Made by a program: the position numbers and the translations under genes. A stretch of 64,000 nt of DNA from Sternotherus odoratus (Eukaryota; Chordata; Testudines; Kinosternidae), in the NCBI GenBank assembly GCA_032164245.1, contig JAVMKO010000020.1:8769206-8833205 (forward strand). The letters run 5' to 3'. This document shows, piece after piece, positions 21,126 through 32,274 of the stretch. Position 1 is the first letter of the stretch; every line of letters begins with the position of its first letter. The notes beneath the pieces were generated by a model that was not told where the DNA came from, did not search any database, and saw only the letters and a list, made by a program, of their open reading frames with translations.

Positions 21126-21304
21126 GGATAAGCCACATATCTCCCTCTGTCTCTCCCCACCCCTAAGAATGATCAGATTCATAAAAGAAGCATCTTTCCA
21201 CCCTCAGCTCCCCTGACACACACTTTTCCCTAATTAAATTCTGTGAAAGCTTTGGTTTAGGGTTGTTTCTCAGCAACAAGAGCTCTCATCCAACGTCTCG
21301 AAGA

Positions 21305-21440
21305 AATGAGCACAGAATTAGACACCAGAGTATTCGGAGTTCTATTCCCAGCTCTAGCATTTCCTGTGTGACTTTGGCCAAGTCACCTTTCTCTCCACCC
21401 CCTTCTGTGCAAAAGTGGGATAACAACCTACCTCTGGCAT
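21305..21440 (+). repeat. MIR-like SINE
   Basis: GAGTTCTATTCCCAGCTCTA, GTGTGACTTTGGCCAAGTCA and TTCTGTGCAAAAGTGGGATA mark the core region. Confidence 0.65.
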
Positions 21441-21597
21441 GATGGGAAAATTAGTGAATGGATTTTTTAGATCATATCTATTGCCATATACGCCCCAAGT
21501 ATTCTCGCTTTTTCTCTGAACATATATAGAAAAAGCAAGATAGTGCTGCAAATAAAACCACACAAACCAGCATAAAACCATTGTGAATGAGGGAGAT

Positions 21598-21672
21598 CAG
21601 AATCAGGCCATAAGCAACTGATCCATTAGCTGCTAGAATCAACTGAAAGACTCATTGCTTTGAATTAGGCCC
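21598..21672. mobile_element. Short palindromic element (AGGCC ends)
   Basis: AGAATCAGGCCATAAGC on the left and GAATTAGGCCCTAAG on the right belong to a family of 70-80-bp palindromes seen also at 32.2 and 54.0 kb. Arms are decayed. Confidence 0.4.
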
Positions 21673-21674
21673 TA

Positions 21675-22545
21675 AGATGACAGTTAAACCTGTCTGTGTC
21701 TAGCTAGCTATCTTCATACCCACCCCTCTGTATAGGTTTGTATACTAGCACCTATCAAGATGGCCTCAACCCTTCTGGTAGATAATTTGGGACTGTAATT
21801 AAAGAGGGCCTAATTCTCAAGATCCCTTTACTCCATCTTGGCAGCGTAAAAGGGCTATGAAGTAACCACATTATATTTATGTCTATTTAAAGGTCTCTGC
21901 TCTGACCAAAGAATAACTGAAAGTCTGACGCCAGATTATATATTAAAAAAAGGAAGTTTTATTGAATTAAGAAGTTTAATGAATTAGCGATTCGTTCCTG
22001 GCTTCAAATTTCCCCACTGTCCCACTATGGAATCCTGCTTCGATTCCATTCAAAGTTACCTTGCTCAATAGTCTGAGAAACCAGGACTCTGATGAGCGGA
22101 AATGAAGATGGTGATTCATGATCAGCCTTATATTACAGATAATACATCACTCTCCGGTGTAGCGGCTGCCACTCATTAGTTTTGACCAGTTTCAAGTACG
22201 TCCATTTGTTACAGTAATGTGGTTATTTTATTCTCGGAGAAACAACTGCCAGGGATGATTTACAGCCCACATGCAGGTTGTAATGAATCATGAAGTTACA
22301 AGGCAGTGGTGTTTACAGCTAAAGATACTTGATTTGGAACCAAGTGATAGTTCACCCAATGGCAAGCTCCGTAGGGAACACTGTTCTGCTCACGGACTAA
22401 AATATGGTTATTTAACGAAGCTAATTTTTTTAGAAAGCAAGTGTGGTTTATATAAACAACTGACAAATGTTTCTGTGCGCTAAAGATAGGCAACTGCCTT
22501 TGGGAGCACTGGAGACCTTGGGGTGAAGGCACAGAACTTGGTTTC
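21675..22545. other. Spacer without recognised content
   Basis: I see no gene or confident repeat. Confidence 0.5.
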
Positions 22546-22730
22546 AATGGCTATGAGCCAGGATGGACAGCGATGGTGTCCCTAGCCTCTGTTCGCCAGA
22601 AGCTGGCTTTGGGTGACAGGGGATGGATCACTTGGTGATTACCAGTTCTAGGCACCTGGCATTGGCCACTGTCAGGATACCGGGCCAGATGGACCTTTGG
22701 TCTGATCCAGTCTGGCTGTTCTTATGGGAC
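22545..22730 (+). mobile_element. CR1 LINE 3' end
   Basis: ATGGTGTCCCTAGCCTCTGT, GGGGATGGATCACTTGGTGA, ATTGGCCACTGTCAGGATAC and TGGACCTTTGGTCTGATCCA follow the last ~185 bases of CR1 with few changes, ending GTTCTTATGGG. Only the 3' untranslated end is present. Confidence 0.9.
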
Positions 22731-22940
22731 ATGGGTTCTACCTCCTGCTCTGCTACAAAAATGCTCTGTGACCTCAGTTAAGACTTTTAATCACTCCATG
22801 ACTCCGCTCCCCACCAGATCTATCTTCTCTAGGTCTTCGTCACAGAGACGCTCTCTGACGATGTTTGTACAGTGCAAAGCCCAATAGCGCTGTGATCTCA
22901 GTGGGGCCTATGGGGATATAAATAGCAGTAACACCACTAA
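22731..22940 (+). repeat. MIR-like SINE directly after CR1
   Basis: GGTTCTACCTCCTGCTCTGC and CTGTGACCTCAGTTAAGAC are the SINE middle; the later CORE words are weak, and the tail reads CAGTGCAAAGCCCAATAGCG. Confidence 0.5.
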
Positions 22941-23335
22941 GTATTAGTAACCACATAACACAGAGGTAAAGCCCATCCCATTTGTAGCAATCTGCATTAA
23001 ACTTGGAGGGAGTAGTCATCTAGGGGAGGTACTAGGAAGCCAGTCTGTGTTCATATGGCTGCAATGCCCACTGCAGTACCTCTGCAAATAGTTGTATTAA
23101 TACAGAGCCACTTTAGATTTAAAAAGATGGTTTCACATAGTATGCATGAGAAGAATCCCCCTACCAGGGCAAAGCATCCAGTGTAGTTCTGCTGGGGGCA
23201 AGACATGTGGATGGTGTTGCCATATGCTCTGTACATCATGTGGGGCTCCCTGCTTGCTGTTTTTTGATGTCAGAGAAAGGAGCACAAGTGACGCAGGCTG
23301 GAGTCATGACAGCAGAATGGCTTGGCGCACGGGAA
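22941..23335. other. Spacer without recognised content
   Basis: Nothing recognised on either strand. Confidence 0.5.
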
Positions 23336-23412
23336 AGGAAGTGGGTCTTAGCCCACGAAAGCTCATGATCCCTAAAATCAGTTAGTCTATAAGGTGCTAC
23401 GAGACTCTGTCT
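23336..23412 (+). mobile_element. Penelope-like element fragment
   Basis: GAAGTGGGTCTTAGCCCACG, GAAAGCTCATGATCC and GTTAGTCTATAAGGTGCTAC, then GAGACTCTG, match the PLE end. The stem GTGGG/CCCAC (23341-23345 with 23352-23356) and GAAA (23357-23360) of the hammerhead-like motif are kept, but the upstream CTGATGA-type box has become GAAAGGA or lies outside a truncated copy. Confidence 0.7.
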
Positions 23413-24335
23413 AGCCACAAGGTGGCTCCCAGTCCACAGCCGGCTGTCTGGAGGTCACATGGGGCTCTATCTCCCAGCACATCTATACAGGAGGGGAGCA
23501 GAACACACGCCTCCAAGTGCTATTTGGGGGGGGGAGGGGACTTGGCGATCATCTCCTGGAGATGCTCCATGGTCCCAAGGGGATCGGGTCTGAGTATCAG
23601 AGACTTGGCCAAGCCTAACCTACCTACTTGCTGCCATTGGCAGGGGATGTTAGGTAGGCAGATCATCAGTGCTCCAAAAAAGCAGGATGAATGATTCCCC
23701 CTTCCTACCCCCCCCCCCCCAAAGCCCCTGAGCCTTCCTACCCCGTATAGCCCAAGGACTCTTCATTCAGCCTCTACCACCCCGATTCCAATTCTTCTGA
23801 TCAAATCTTCCCATCCCATGAAACAAAAGTGAGAGCTTGCCTCTCCTCTGCGGAGATAGAATCTACACCAGACACTGAGGTGTGTGCTTCATGGATAAAA
23901 TAGATGGGGGCCCATTGAAGTCACTGGCCAACCTACCAGGACCTTCGGTCCACCTAGTGCTCCAAAATCCAGGGGGATAGGAACAAGTGAGAGAGGATAC
24001 CGCTGGCTGCTTTTCACGACAGGCTCAGTGCAAATGAATAATGCATCTGACACTTTACTGCTTCCCTCCCCATTACTCTGAAGTGACAAACAATCAGTGA
24101 GTTGGCCTTATATAGTGGTGGCACTTAATGCAAAGCGCAGGTCCCCGGAACGATTGTAATTCAAACTTATTGAAATTATCTTCATCTGCATACCTCCTGA
24201 AATGCAACATGGTAACTCTTTTCCACTTGGATTTATTCATGTTATGAAGAATCAGATATTTGCAAGAAAGAGCTCCGTTTGAATTTCCCCTGTGCCCTGA
24301 AGAAAAAGTAAATTCTAAGATCTGTAATACTAGAC
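23413..24335. other. Spacer with G- and C-runs
   Basis: G-run near 23527-23540 and C-run near 23709-23720. No gene recognised. Confidence 0.5.
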
Positions 24336-24339
24336 GTAA

Positions 24340-24420
24340 CAACCTTGAACTTGGTTGTCTCTAGGGACTGAACCTGAGATCTCCAGAGCTAAAGACAGAA
24401 CCTTAATAGCTTGAGCAAGC
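24340..24420 (-). repeat. tRNA-like SINE piece
   Basis: On the minus strand, GCTCAAGCTATTAAGGTTCT and GAGATCTCAGGTTCAGTCCC look like A-box and B-box regions of a tRNA-derived SINE. No complete tRNA fold. Confidence 0.4.
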
Positions 24421-24559
24421 ATATTAAGCCTGCTACATACTCACTATGCATCAGGCATAGAAGAGAGACAGGTAACACATACTAACACTGGGTTACATTT
24501 GTACATACTAGATAATATTATGATATACATTGTACAGTAACCACTGGAATCAGTTAACA

Positions 24560-24765
24560 CTAAGAACGGCCCTACTGGGTCAGACTAAAGGTCCATCTAG
24601 CCAGTGTCCTGTCTTCTGACAGTGGTTGGTGCCAGGTGCCCCAGAGGGAATGAACAGAACAGGGGACCATCAAGTGATCCATCCCCTATTGCTCATTCCC
24701 AGCTTCTGGCAAACAGAAGCCAGAGACACCATTTCTGCTATTAGCCAGAATGGGCAATTGATTGG
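24560..24765 (-). mobile_element. CR1 LINE 3' end
   Basis: Reverse complement of the CR1 3' untranslated end: TAAGAACGGCCCTACTGGGT, GGTCCATCTAGCCAGTGTCC, CAAGTGATCCATCCCCTATT and CCAGCTTCTGGCAAACAGA. Closely related to 22.55 kb but on the opposite strand. Confidence 0.92.
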
Positions 24766-24875
24766 CCTGACTTCTGTCATATGAACACCGACTCAGATCA
24801 TGTGACTATGCCTAGGAAATACAGTCTAGTTTCTTACCACCACTTTTCCATACCATGCTGTTCTTACTTCTATAT

Positions 24876-25695
24876 TAGTGGTTTTCAAACTTTTTTTCTG
24901 GTGACCCAGTGGAAGAAAATTATTGATTCCTGTGACCCAATGGAGCGGGGGATGAGAGGTCTAGGGTGTGGAAGGGGCTCAGGACTGGGGCAGAGGTTTG
25001 GGGGTGAGGGCTGCAGCCGCAAATGAGGGGTTCAGTGTGGGGGGGGGGCTCTGGGGTGGGGCCAGGGATGAGGGTTTGGGGTGCAGGATGGGGCTCCGGG
25101 TTTGGACTCAGGATTGGGGGAGGGACCTGGGGTGCAGGAGGGGGTCAGCAATGAGAGGTTGGGGTGTAGAAAGGGGCTCTAGGTTTGGGGGAGCTCATGG
25201 CTGGGGCATGGGATTGGGGCTCAGGCTTACCTCCGGCAGCTCCCTATCAGTGGCCCAGCTGGGGTGCAGAGTCAGGCTCCCCACCTATCCTGGCACCACA
25301 AACCACAATGCTCGCAGGAAGCAGCCAGCAGCAGGTCCGGCTCCTAGGCGGAGGCATGCAAGCGGCTCCGTGCGGCTCTCCCTGGCAGGCCCCTACCCCC
25401 AGCTCCCTTTGGCCCATTCCTGGCTAATAGGAGTGTAGAGCCAGTGCTCAGGATGGGGGAAGCACACGGAGCACCATGGACCCCCCCACCCAGGATCTGG
25501 ACCTGCCAGTGCTGGCCACTTCTGGGGCACAGCACCGTGTCGGAACACAAAGGAACTAACCTGCCTTAGCCGGGCAGCACCGCCGACAGGACTTTTAACA
25601 GCCCGGTCAGCGGTTCTAATCAGAGCCGCCAGGATCCAGTGCCTGACGTTCCATCACCCAGTACTGGATCACAACCCACAGTTTGAAAACCACTG
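24876..25695. mobile_element. 820-bp hAT-type element with G-rich body
   Basis: Left end TAGTGGTTTTCAAAC and right end GTTTGAAAACCACTG are inverted repeats with one change. The flanking octamers TTCTATAT and CTCTTGAT agree at five of eight positions, as an old target duplication could. The body between 24940 and 25230 is strongly strand-biased, with many GGGG words spaced by GTGCAGGA/TGAGGGTT-like units, then turns balanced. A 156-codon frame here is a by-product of the G-rich tract. No transposase seen. Confidence 0.78.
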
Positions 25696-25699
25696 CTCT

Positions 25700-26945
25700 T
25701 GATCACACTCAAGTACACTGCCTTCAACCCCAAGGTTTAGTTGGAGTGGAGACGCATTCAGAGTTGAACATTTTACACCGCTCTGGCTCAGACATTCATC
25801 CAAAGCATATCCCCATCTTTTGAGACTGCAGAATCTGGGTTCTCAGGACTTGCTAGAAGTTTGGGCTCTGATCCCAGCTGGAGTCCAGAAGGTTAAAAGT
25901 TAAATAAAAACTACAGCTGGTTGCTGTGTTACAAATGTTGATGGGGGTGGGGGGAAGTTTGGTGGGAGGGGGAATAACATCAACTTTGAAAAGTGTTTGC
26001 TCCTGTTTTTCCAACCAGCAGTACAGCTGGTTAGCATTTTCTTAAAATATTTTGATGAAAATATTCATGAAAAATTCAGATTTCACATACATCCCCCACA
26101 AAACACTGAAACAACAAATCCAGGGGCCAGAAGTGTTACCTTTTCCTAATAAGCTACAGTGAGACCCCTAAAGAATGTCAGAACCTTAAATAAATTCTAT
26201 TTGAAGTTGGTCTTATAACTGTACAGATGTTCAGGAGGGCTTGCTCTATGCAAAAAACCCCACCAATTCCCATCCTCATCAAAACACCCACAAAGAGACC
26301 ACAGCTTGTCAAGCTTTTGTGCATGTGTAACCTACATTGAGGGGAGAAGCTCTATTGTCCAGGTCTGTGCTACAGAATTTCTTTGACAAAATATTTGCAC
26401 ACACCATGAATTCATAGCCTTGAGAGCGACTACAGGTGGAATTTCTATAGCAACTCTCTCAATACTAAAAGTAGAACATTTTTATAGGATACACTTTTTT
26501 CCCTTCTAAGAACCCAGTACCAGTCTTGGCCAGAAAAGAGTCTCACGCACAATTAACAGTTTCATATTTCTTTCTACTCAATAAACACTCCAAAGATGAA
26601 CCTTGACAACACAGGACTCACAATACACCCTAGCTAGACTAACATCAAACACTCCAGATTTGTTCTTTTCCTTTACAATGAAAACCACCACATATGGCCT
26701 AAACCTCCTTTTTTGTAAAATTTACTGACACACACAAAGTACATACAGGGATTGCGGCTTCTGGCAACCAGAGAGCCTCTGATTTCATGTAGGCTCAACC
26801 CAGGTATTAAGTTAGCAATTCGATAAAACATTTAATTATACCACATAATCAATTGTTTCCACATCCACAGTATTGAGCAGACACACACCACTTTAAGTAA
26901 GAAAAGCTGACAATTGCTATAATTGTCAGGCACACACAGGGTTAT
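25700..26945. other. Spacer, repeat-poor
   Basis: A weak piece resembling an AAATTTT-rich inverted-repeat family lies around 25980-26140. Otherwise I see nothing I can name. Confidence 0.5.
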
Positions 26946-26947
26946 TT

Positions 26948-27112
26948 GGGCTTGTACACACTGGCACTTATGCAGGTACAACTTAAGTGGCTCAGGGATG
27001 TGGAAAAACCAGGCAAGTTACACCAACCTAAGTGCTGGTGTGGATAGTGCTGTGTCAGTGGGAGACATTCTAGCACCACCACAGCTGTGGTGATTCTAGT
27101 GTAGACTAGTCC
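26948..27112. mobile_element. Harbinger-like inverted-repeat element, decayed
   Basis: Left GGGCTTGTACACACTGG and right CTAGTGTAGACTAGTCC are imperfect inverted ends of the GTCTACAC type. Internally CAAGTTACACCAACCTAAGT faces GGTGGTGATTCTAG-like sequence. No clear three-base duplication. Confidence 0.5.
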
Positions 27113-27174
27113 TCTGGGTCAATGGTGTAGCACTGCTCACAAAGACTTTTGGCCCCCAGTCTATGATTCATCCT

Positions 27175-27660
27175 TTATGGTTGTTTTCCCAGTCTCAATC
27201 TACTGATATCTGTAAAAATTACAGGAAACTGTACTGAGATCCAAACCACAGATTCACCCTGGGTTACCCCTGGAAGCTCTATCTTCTATCTCCAGGGCTA
27301 GGCCAGATTTGAATGGTGATCTACCAGTCTGGGTGCAAGCCCATGCATTGCTTCTTAATATTTCCCACACAAGTACATCTAAGTTTGCTTCTTAAAGTAA
27401 GAGTAAGGCAGTAGCCTTTTAGGCAAGCAGCAAACTTCCCCTGTCCCCTTAACTATAACCCTATTGCAATATAAAAAAGTACTTATTTTCCTTCTTGAGA
27501 GGAAGAATTTTACAGATGCCTTAACATACAAATGCTGCAGACAAATAAGGTCCAACTAACCTGTAAATTTACAGGAAACCGTATTGTGATTCACACTGGA
27601 TGATTCCCCTGCAGCCGTCTTCTCCATAGGCTAGGCTAGCTCAGACTGGGGTGCAAAATG
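27175..27660. repeat. Two diverged direct copies of a ~120-bp unit
   Basis: Copy one (about 27215-27335: TTACAGGAAACTGTACTG, CTTCTATCTCCAGGGCTAGG, CAGTCTGGGTGCAAG) and copy two (about 27565-27655: TTACAGGAAACCGTATTG, GTCTTCTCCATAGGCTAGGC, CAGACTGGGGTGCAAA) share order and wording but differ by several gaps. The repeat family was not recognised. Confidence 0.5.
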
Positions 27661-27745
27661 ACTGCCCCTGTGCACACCTGATACAACTCACTGCTGATCA
27701 GTCAGGAGCTGAAATCAAACACACAGGAATGGAGGGATTAGCAAC

Positions 27746-27765
27746 AAAAAAAAAAAAAAAAAAAA
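27746..27765. repeat. Poly-A run
   Basis: Twenty A in a row, followed by GAAATG. It may be the tail of an unrecognised retroposon on the plus strand. Confidence 0.95.
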
Positions 27766-28356
27766 GAAATGTTTTATGGCCTGTCTTAAGGAAAAGAAAC
27801 ACACCATTCTCAAAAATAAAGTGCATTCAATATTTATACAGTAAGACTATTCCAAATGGTACCAAGCTGCTACAATTTCAGTGTAAATTTCCCTCTGGTG
27901 TGTGTGGGGGGGAAGTGTATAGAAACAGGTACAATTTTAAAATAAAACTGAACAGGGTTTTTTTAAATTATTATTTCTAGCCTGTTGTGGGCATTCAATG
28001 GAGCACCAAACTAGCAACTCCCTAATGGGTGATTCAGGATTACTCTCTAGGGCATGGATTCTCCACTGCTGTTTAATTGGCACAAATAGGGTATACAATG
28101 CTACTAACAACAAATGGTAAGGGTTTCCATCCACTTTGCACTCTGAGCACTGGTAGAAGTGAGCACACCAAGCACAGGGCAATGGAGAATTAAGCCCAAC
28201 CTGCTGCTTCTTCATACAGTATTTGAGAAACTCCAGGGCTGAAACAAGAACACACATTGGGCCTGCTTCTGAACTCACTCCTTTGCCTTCAGTGGCATTT
28301 AACCCAGTGTGAGATGGGAATCAAGCCCCTTAAACTAGCTTTGTGCTGTTTACTTG

Positions 28357-28440
28357 CATGATGGGCTAAATTCTGATCTCACTTACATCAGAATAATCTC
28401 ATTGACTTCAGTGGCTTTACCCCTGGTTTTCCTGTGGGTG
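28357..28440. mobile_element. Half of a palindromic MITE
   Basis: GGGCTAAATTCTGATCTCAC and CATTGACTTCAGTGGCTTTA belong to a palindromic family whose full unit would end GATCAGAATCTGGCCC; the right arm is lost. Confidence 0.5.
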
Positions 28441-28860
28441 AGTGAGAAGAGACTCAGATGTCATATTTGCATATTTTAAAGGGAACCTTTTGTCTGTGAT
28501 CAAGAGCAGGGGGAGAAAAAAAACCCAGCCTGACAGCTTGTGCCCTCTGTGCCTTAATTTGCAATCAGATGAAAAGCAAAACATGTGTTTTAAATTTCTG
28601 ATCTGTGACAAACACAGTAATCACTGCTGCTTTTGAGTCTAGCTTGATGTGCCGACACAGAACAAATGCACAATTATGCACAAACATTTGAAAATACTCC
28701 CATTCATTCCATGCCATACTCAAGGCAATTTTACTTTGATTTCTTTTTGTTGCTTTGGCAGATTATTTCTTTCTCCTCCTCTGGCAAGAGATTTCAAGAT
28801 GCGGAGCATTACTGTATCTCTATAGAATGCACTCTTGGAGATTAATTTCTACAGTTCAGG
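28441..28860. other. AT-rich, repeat-free stretch
   Basis: No repeat seen. It contains clustered AT-rich words that homeodomain and POU factors favour (TTTGCATATTTT, CCTTAATTTGCAATC, GCACAATTATGCAC). This is the sort of text seen in conserved non-coding elements, but conservation cannot be judged from one sequence. Confidence 0.3.
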
Positions 28861-28864
28861 GTCA

Positions 28865-29000
28865 GACAGGCATTGTAGATAGAGGACTGGAACTCAGAAC
28901 ACCTGGGTTCTCGTCCTGCCGGGTGACCTTGAGCTAGTTGCTGCAGCTCTGTGCCTCAGTTTCCCCATCTATAAAATGGGGTTAATGATACAACCTCATT
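28865..29000 (+). repeat. MIR-like SINE
   Basis: GGACTGGAACTCAGAACACC, TGGGTTCTCGTCCTGCCGGG, CCTCAGTTTCCCCATCTATA and AAATGGGGTTAATGATA in MIR order, with a short gap in the middle. Confidence 0.8.
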
Positions 29001-29307
29001 GTGCCAGAAATAGGACTGGCTCCATACTGCTCTGAACAGGCAGGGAGAAACCAGGAAGCAGATTGGGACACTGGTATCTTATTCTGGTGCAGGGCTGGCC
29101 CATGCTACCCAATACATAAAATTTGTAACAGAGGTACACTTGACCCCATTGTGATTTGTTAAGGAGGGAGGGGAATCTAGAGATTTCGTTACTTGCTAAC
29201 ATACAGTAAAAAATAAATGTGGGTACTGAACATATCAGATCTTTCCCTTCATTGAAAGAGACAGGTGCCATTTCTGAAATTTATCTAAGAATACCTCTCT
29301 ACTATCA

Positions 29308-30170
29308 TAAGAAAAGCCATACTGGGTGAGACCAAAGATCCATCTAGCCCAGTATCCTGTTTACCAACAGTGGCCAATGGCAGGCCCCAGAGGCAATGAA
29401 CAGAACGGTCAATCATCAAGTGATCCATCCACTGTTGCTTAATCCCAGCTTCTGGCAAACAGAGCCTAGGAACACCATCCCTGCCCCTCCTGGCTAATAG
29501 CCATTTATAGACCTATCCTCCTTTAATTTATCTAGGTCTATTTTTAAACCGATCATAGGCTTGGCCTTCACATAGTCTGGCAAGGAGTTCCACAGGTTGA
29601 CTGTCTGTTGTGTGAAGAAATACTGCCTTTTGTCCCTTTTCAACCTGCTGCTGATTAATTTCATCTGGTGACCCCTGAAAAGGAGTGTTATGAGAAGGAG
29701 TAAGTAACACTTCCTTATTTACTTTCTCCGCACCAGTCATGATTTTATAAACCTCATTCATATCCCCCTAAGTTGTCTCTTTCCCAAGCTGAAAAGTCCC
29801 AGTCTTATTAATGTTTCCTCATACAGAAGCCATTCCATAATCCTAATAATTTGTGTTGCCCTTTTCTGAATCTTTTCACATTCCAATATATCTTTTTTTG
29901 AGGTGTGGGCATACCATGGATTTATATACAGGCTATCTGATGTTTTCTGTCTTATTATCTATCCCTTTCTTAATGATGCCCAACATTCTGTTGGCTTTTT
30001 TGACTGCTGCTGCACATTGAGTGGATGTTTTCAGGGAACTATTCACAATGACTCCAAGCTCTTTCTTGAGTAATAACAGCTAATTGAGACCCCCTCATTT
30101 GATATGTATCGTTAGGACAATATTTTCCAATGTGCATTACTTTGCCTTTATCAACATCCTCTCCTTTTAG
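29308..30170 (-). mobile_element. CR1 LINE, 860-bp 3' portion
   Basis: The reverse complement runs from inside ORF2 (equivalent of the segment after the FADD box, near 30160) to the 3' end (AAAGCCATACTGGGTGAGAC at 29314). Two internal gaps are visible, one near 29905 where about 40 bases of consensus are missing. Sequence between 29530 and 30130 is the better preserved coding part. Confidence 0.92.
29528..30160 (-). pseudogene. CR1 ORF2 C-terminal remnant
   Basis: Reading from 29761 to 29528 on the minus strand gives NEVYKIMTGAEKVNKEVLLT, which is the CR1 ORF2 segment downstream of the reverse-transcriptase core, followed by a stretch shifted by one base (the conserved region with FTTD/HTTDSQPVELLARL). 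Upstream parts up to 30160 continue in other frames. The full protein would be an endonuclease-reverse transcriptase; here only the thumb-to-C-terminal part remains, with frameshifts. Confidence 0.8.
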
Positions 30171-31170
30171 TCCCCAAGTTACCTCTGTTCCTCTGTTCTT
30201 CACCATTTTGATGTGCCCTCATGTCCCAGTTACAGAGCAAGCCGGACCTGTAGCCCTGACTGGTCTATCCAGAGTGTAACACCCCCCCACACCACACACA
30301 CTCACTCTCTCTCTCATTTTAACACAAAGAAGCCTTACTTGAATCTTAACACTTCTGTAAGATGGAAAACTGAGGGATGAGGTCATCCAAATCAAGCTCT
30401 TTGTAGACAGAATCATTGTTACCCATAATTTCAGATCACATACATTGACAGGTAGAAACAAGTTACCAAGTTTTGGAGGTTTTCCACTTTATGATGGTTA
30501 TTTCAGTCTAACTTGGTGTTCTCCAACTTGGGGCTTTGCTGTGAAGGTCAGGCCACGGGAATCCAATTGGCCCTGCTCAGCTGCTAAATTGCAATCAGGA
30601 GATGAGTAGCAGGGTCAGGAACCAGCTGGGTCAGAATGCTAGGGTCAGACACCACGTTGCAGGCAGCAATCAACTAAGGACAAGTAGAAAAGTTGGTTAG
30701 ATTTTAGAAGACCCTGGCTATATATTTAAAAATGAAACTTTACAGGAAACACTAACTCTAATATCCAAGGGTAGAGATTAAGAAGGCAATAGGTGAATAG
30801 GTTTAAGGAAAGAATGGACCATAGTGACTATTTGGCTTGATCTCCAGCATAACTACAGAAGCTCACCCGGTAATTCCTCTCTCAAACTCAATAATTTGTG
30901 GTTGAGCTGCAGCATACCTTGAGCTAACGAGCATTCTGCTCACTGCATCTCAGATTGTGCCTGAGGGCTTCCAACCCTCCATGATTGTCCTGGAGTCTCC
31001 ATGAATTAAAGATGATGTCATGTGACGAAACTTCAGGAAGATGCCCAACCAAAATTGGCAACTCGCTGCAGCCAATGCAGTTACACCAGTCTATGTGCTA
31101 TCAGAAATCAAGACCGCAAACTTTTACCATAGAAACAGTGGAGCTACAATAGTGGTTCTGCCTCTATAAA
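30171..31170. other. Spacer without recognised content
   Basis: A short (CACA/CTCT)-rich stretch sits at 30283-30316. No gene or confident repeat otherwise. Confidence 0.5.
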
Positions 31171-31189
31171 GATTTCTAGCCTGGTTCAG

Positions 31190-31287
31190 CTTTCAGATTA
31201 GTGGCCATGTTAGTCTGTATCTGTAATATGCTGAAATAAACTGGTTAATCTCTAAATAAATAAACTGCTACAAAGTCTTCCTCGTTT
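31190..31287. mobile_element. Penelope-like fragment with 13-bp target duplication
   Basis: TAGCCTGGTTCAG at 31177-31189 and TAGCCTAGTTCAG at 31288-31300 flank the piece. The left part is reverse-strand PLE end (GTGGCCATGTTAGTCTGTAT), then plus-strand TATGCTGAAATAAACTGG, TTAATCTCTAA and GCTACAAAGTCTTCCTC. As at 14.7 kb, an inverted piece of the 3' end is joined to the front. Confidence 0.75.
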
Positions 31288-31299
31288 TAGCCTAGTTCA

Positions 31300-31480
31300 G
31301 TGAGGCAGGCTCTAGCATGGGATGTGGGAAAGCTGGGTTCATATTACCGGCTTCACAGGCGACCACCTCTGTGGCCCCAAATTTCCTATCTGCAAAATGG
31401 GAATCATGATGCTTAACCTTCCATTGTGACTTTGAGATTAGTGAATGAAAAGTGCCACGTAAGAGCTAAGTAATATTGTT
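31300..31480 (+). repeat. MIR-like SINE
   Basis: GGGAAAGCTGGGTTCATATT, CGGCTTCACAGGCGACCACC, TTTCCTATCTGCAAAATGGG and AATCATGATGCTTAACC are in order; the head is short. Confidence 0.6.
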
Positions 31481-31484
31481 ATTA

Positions 31485-32120
31485 ATTCTTACTGCGGGTT
31501 AACATCATTTCATGAAGAGAGAACATTTGTGTTTACTTGTATGCATTACAAGGACAACCAAACCTATGTACAGATGATAAGTGCTATGTATAAGCTAAGT
31601 ATTAGAATAATTACAGGCTCCTTTGCTTTTAAGATGTTTTGATTCCTGCCGATTCTTCCAGGGGAACACAACCGGACACATCAGAGGAATCGGATGCTTC
31701 CTAACATTCCTTTGATGTCAATATGATATTAGTGCAAATGCAGCCCTGCAGGGAGAAGCAGCAGCAAAAAGAAAAAATAAATTGGGTTACAACCCTGTGA
31801 TTATCTTCTGTTAAAAGAATAAAATCCGCAGGAAAGGCTGACAGCTTTGACCTCCCCAGAATGGATCTCATAGTTCCCCCGACCTTGCTATTCATCAGAA
31901 AAGGATGTTATATTCTATAATTAGTGCTGCCTAGTTTGGAAACCAGTCAGAGGGACCCATTAGAATTGTGATTGGCATCAATAATCAGCATAGCCCTGTG
32001 TTTAGGGGGAAAAAATACTGTGGGCACATTTTAAGCAGCCCCCCAAAGAAATATTTTGTGGGATTCAAGGGACAGGGGCTTGAGAGGCAGAGTCTAGGAG
32101 AACCAGAGCAACAACCTTAA
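31485..32120. other. Spacer without recognised repeat
   Basis: No repeat seen. The part 31690-31905 is repeat-free and contains ATGTCAATATGATATTAGTG, but I have no basis to assign a function. Confidence 0.45.
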
Positions 32121-32123
32121 CAA

Positions 32124-32272
32124 GGCCTGATTCTCCTCTCACTCTGGTTTTACCTCAGTGTACCTCTATGAATTTCAACAGGGGTCACCGCTGGTATAGG
32201 GCTTGATCTAAGCCTGCTGAATGTCAATCACAGTCTTTTCATGAGCTTTAATGGCTTTTAGATCAGGCCTAT
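32124..32272. mobile_element. Two adjoining palindromic MITE units
   Basis: The first begins AGGCCTGATTCTCCTCTC. The second (32197-32272) reads GGCTTGATCTAAGCC on the left and GGCTTTTAGATCAGGCC on the right with CAATCACAG-type centre; it is the family also seen at 53967-54044. Outer termini AGGCCTGA and TCAGGCCT are inverted. Confidence 0.55.
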
Positions 32273-32274
32273 AG

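Noticed and set aside
24968..25438. 156-codon frame, the longest in the window
   Set aside because: It lies in the G-rich body of a hAT-type element. Low stop-codon density follows from G-richness; the product is a low-complexity run of G, W and L with no domain.
25240..25620. CpG island promoter
   Set aside because: The stretch is GC-rich but CG dinucleotides are only scattered, and it belongs to the body of a hAT-type element with no adjacent exon.
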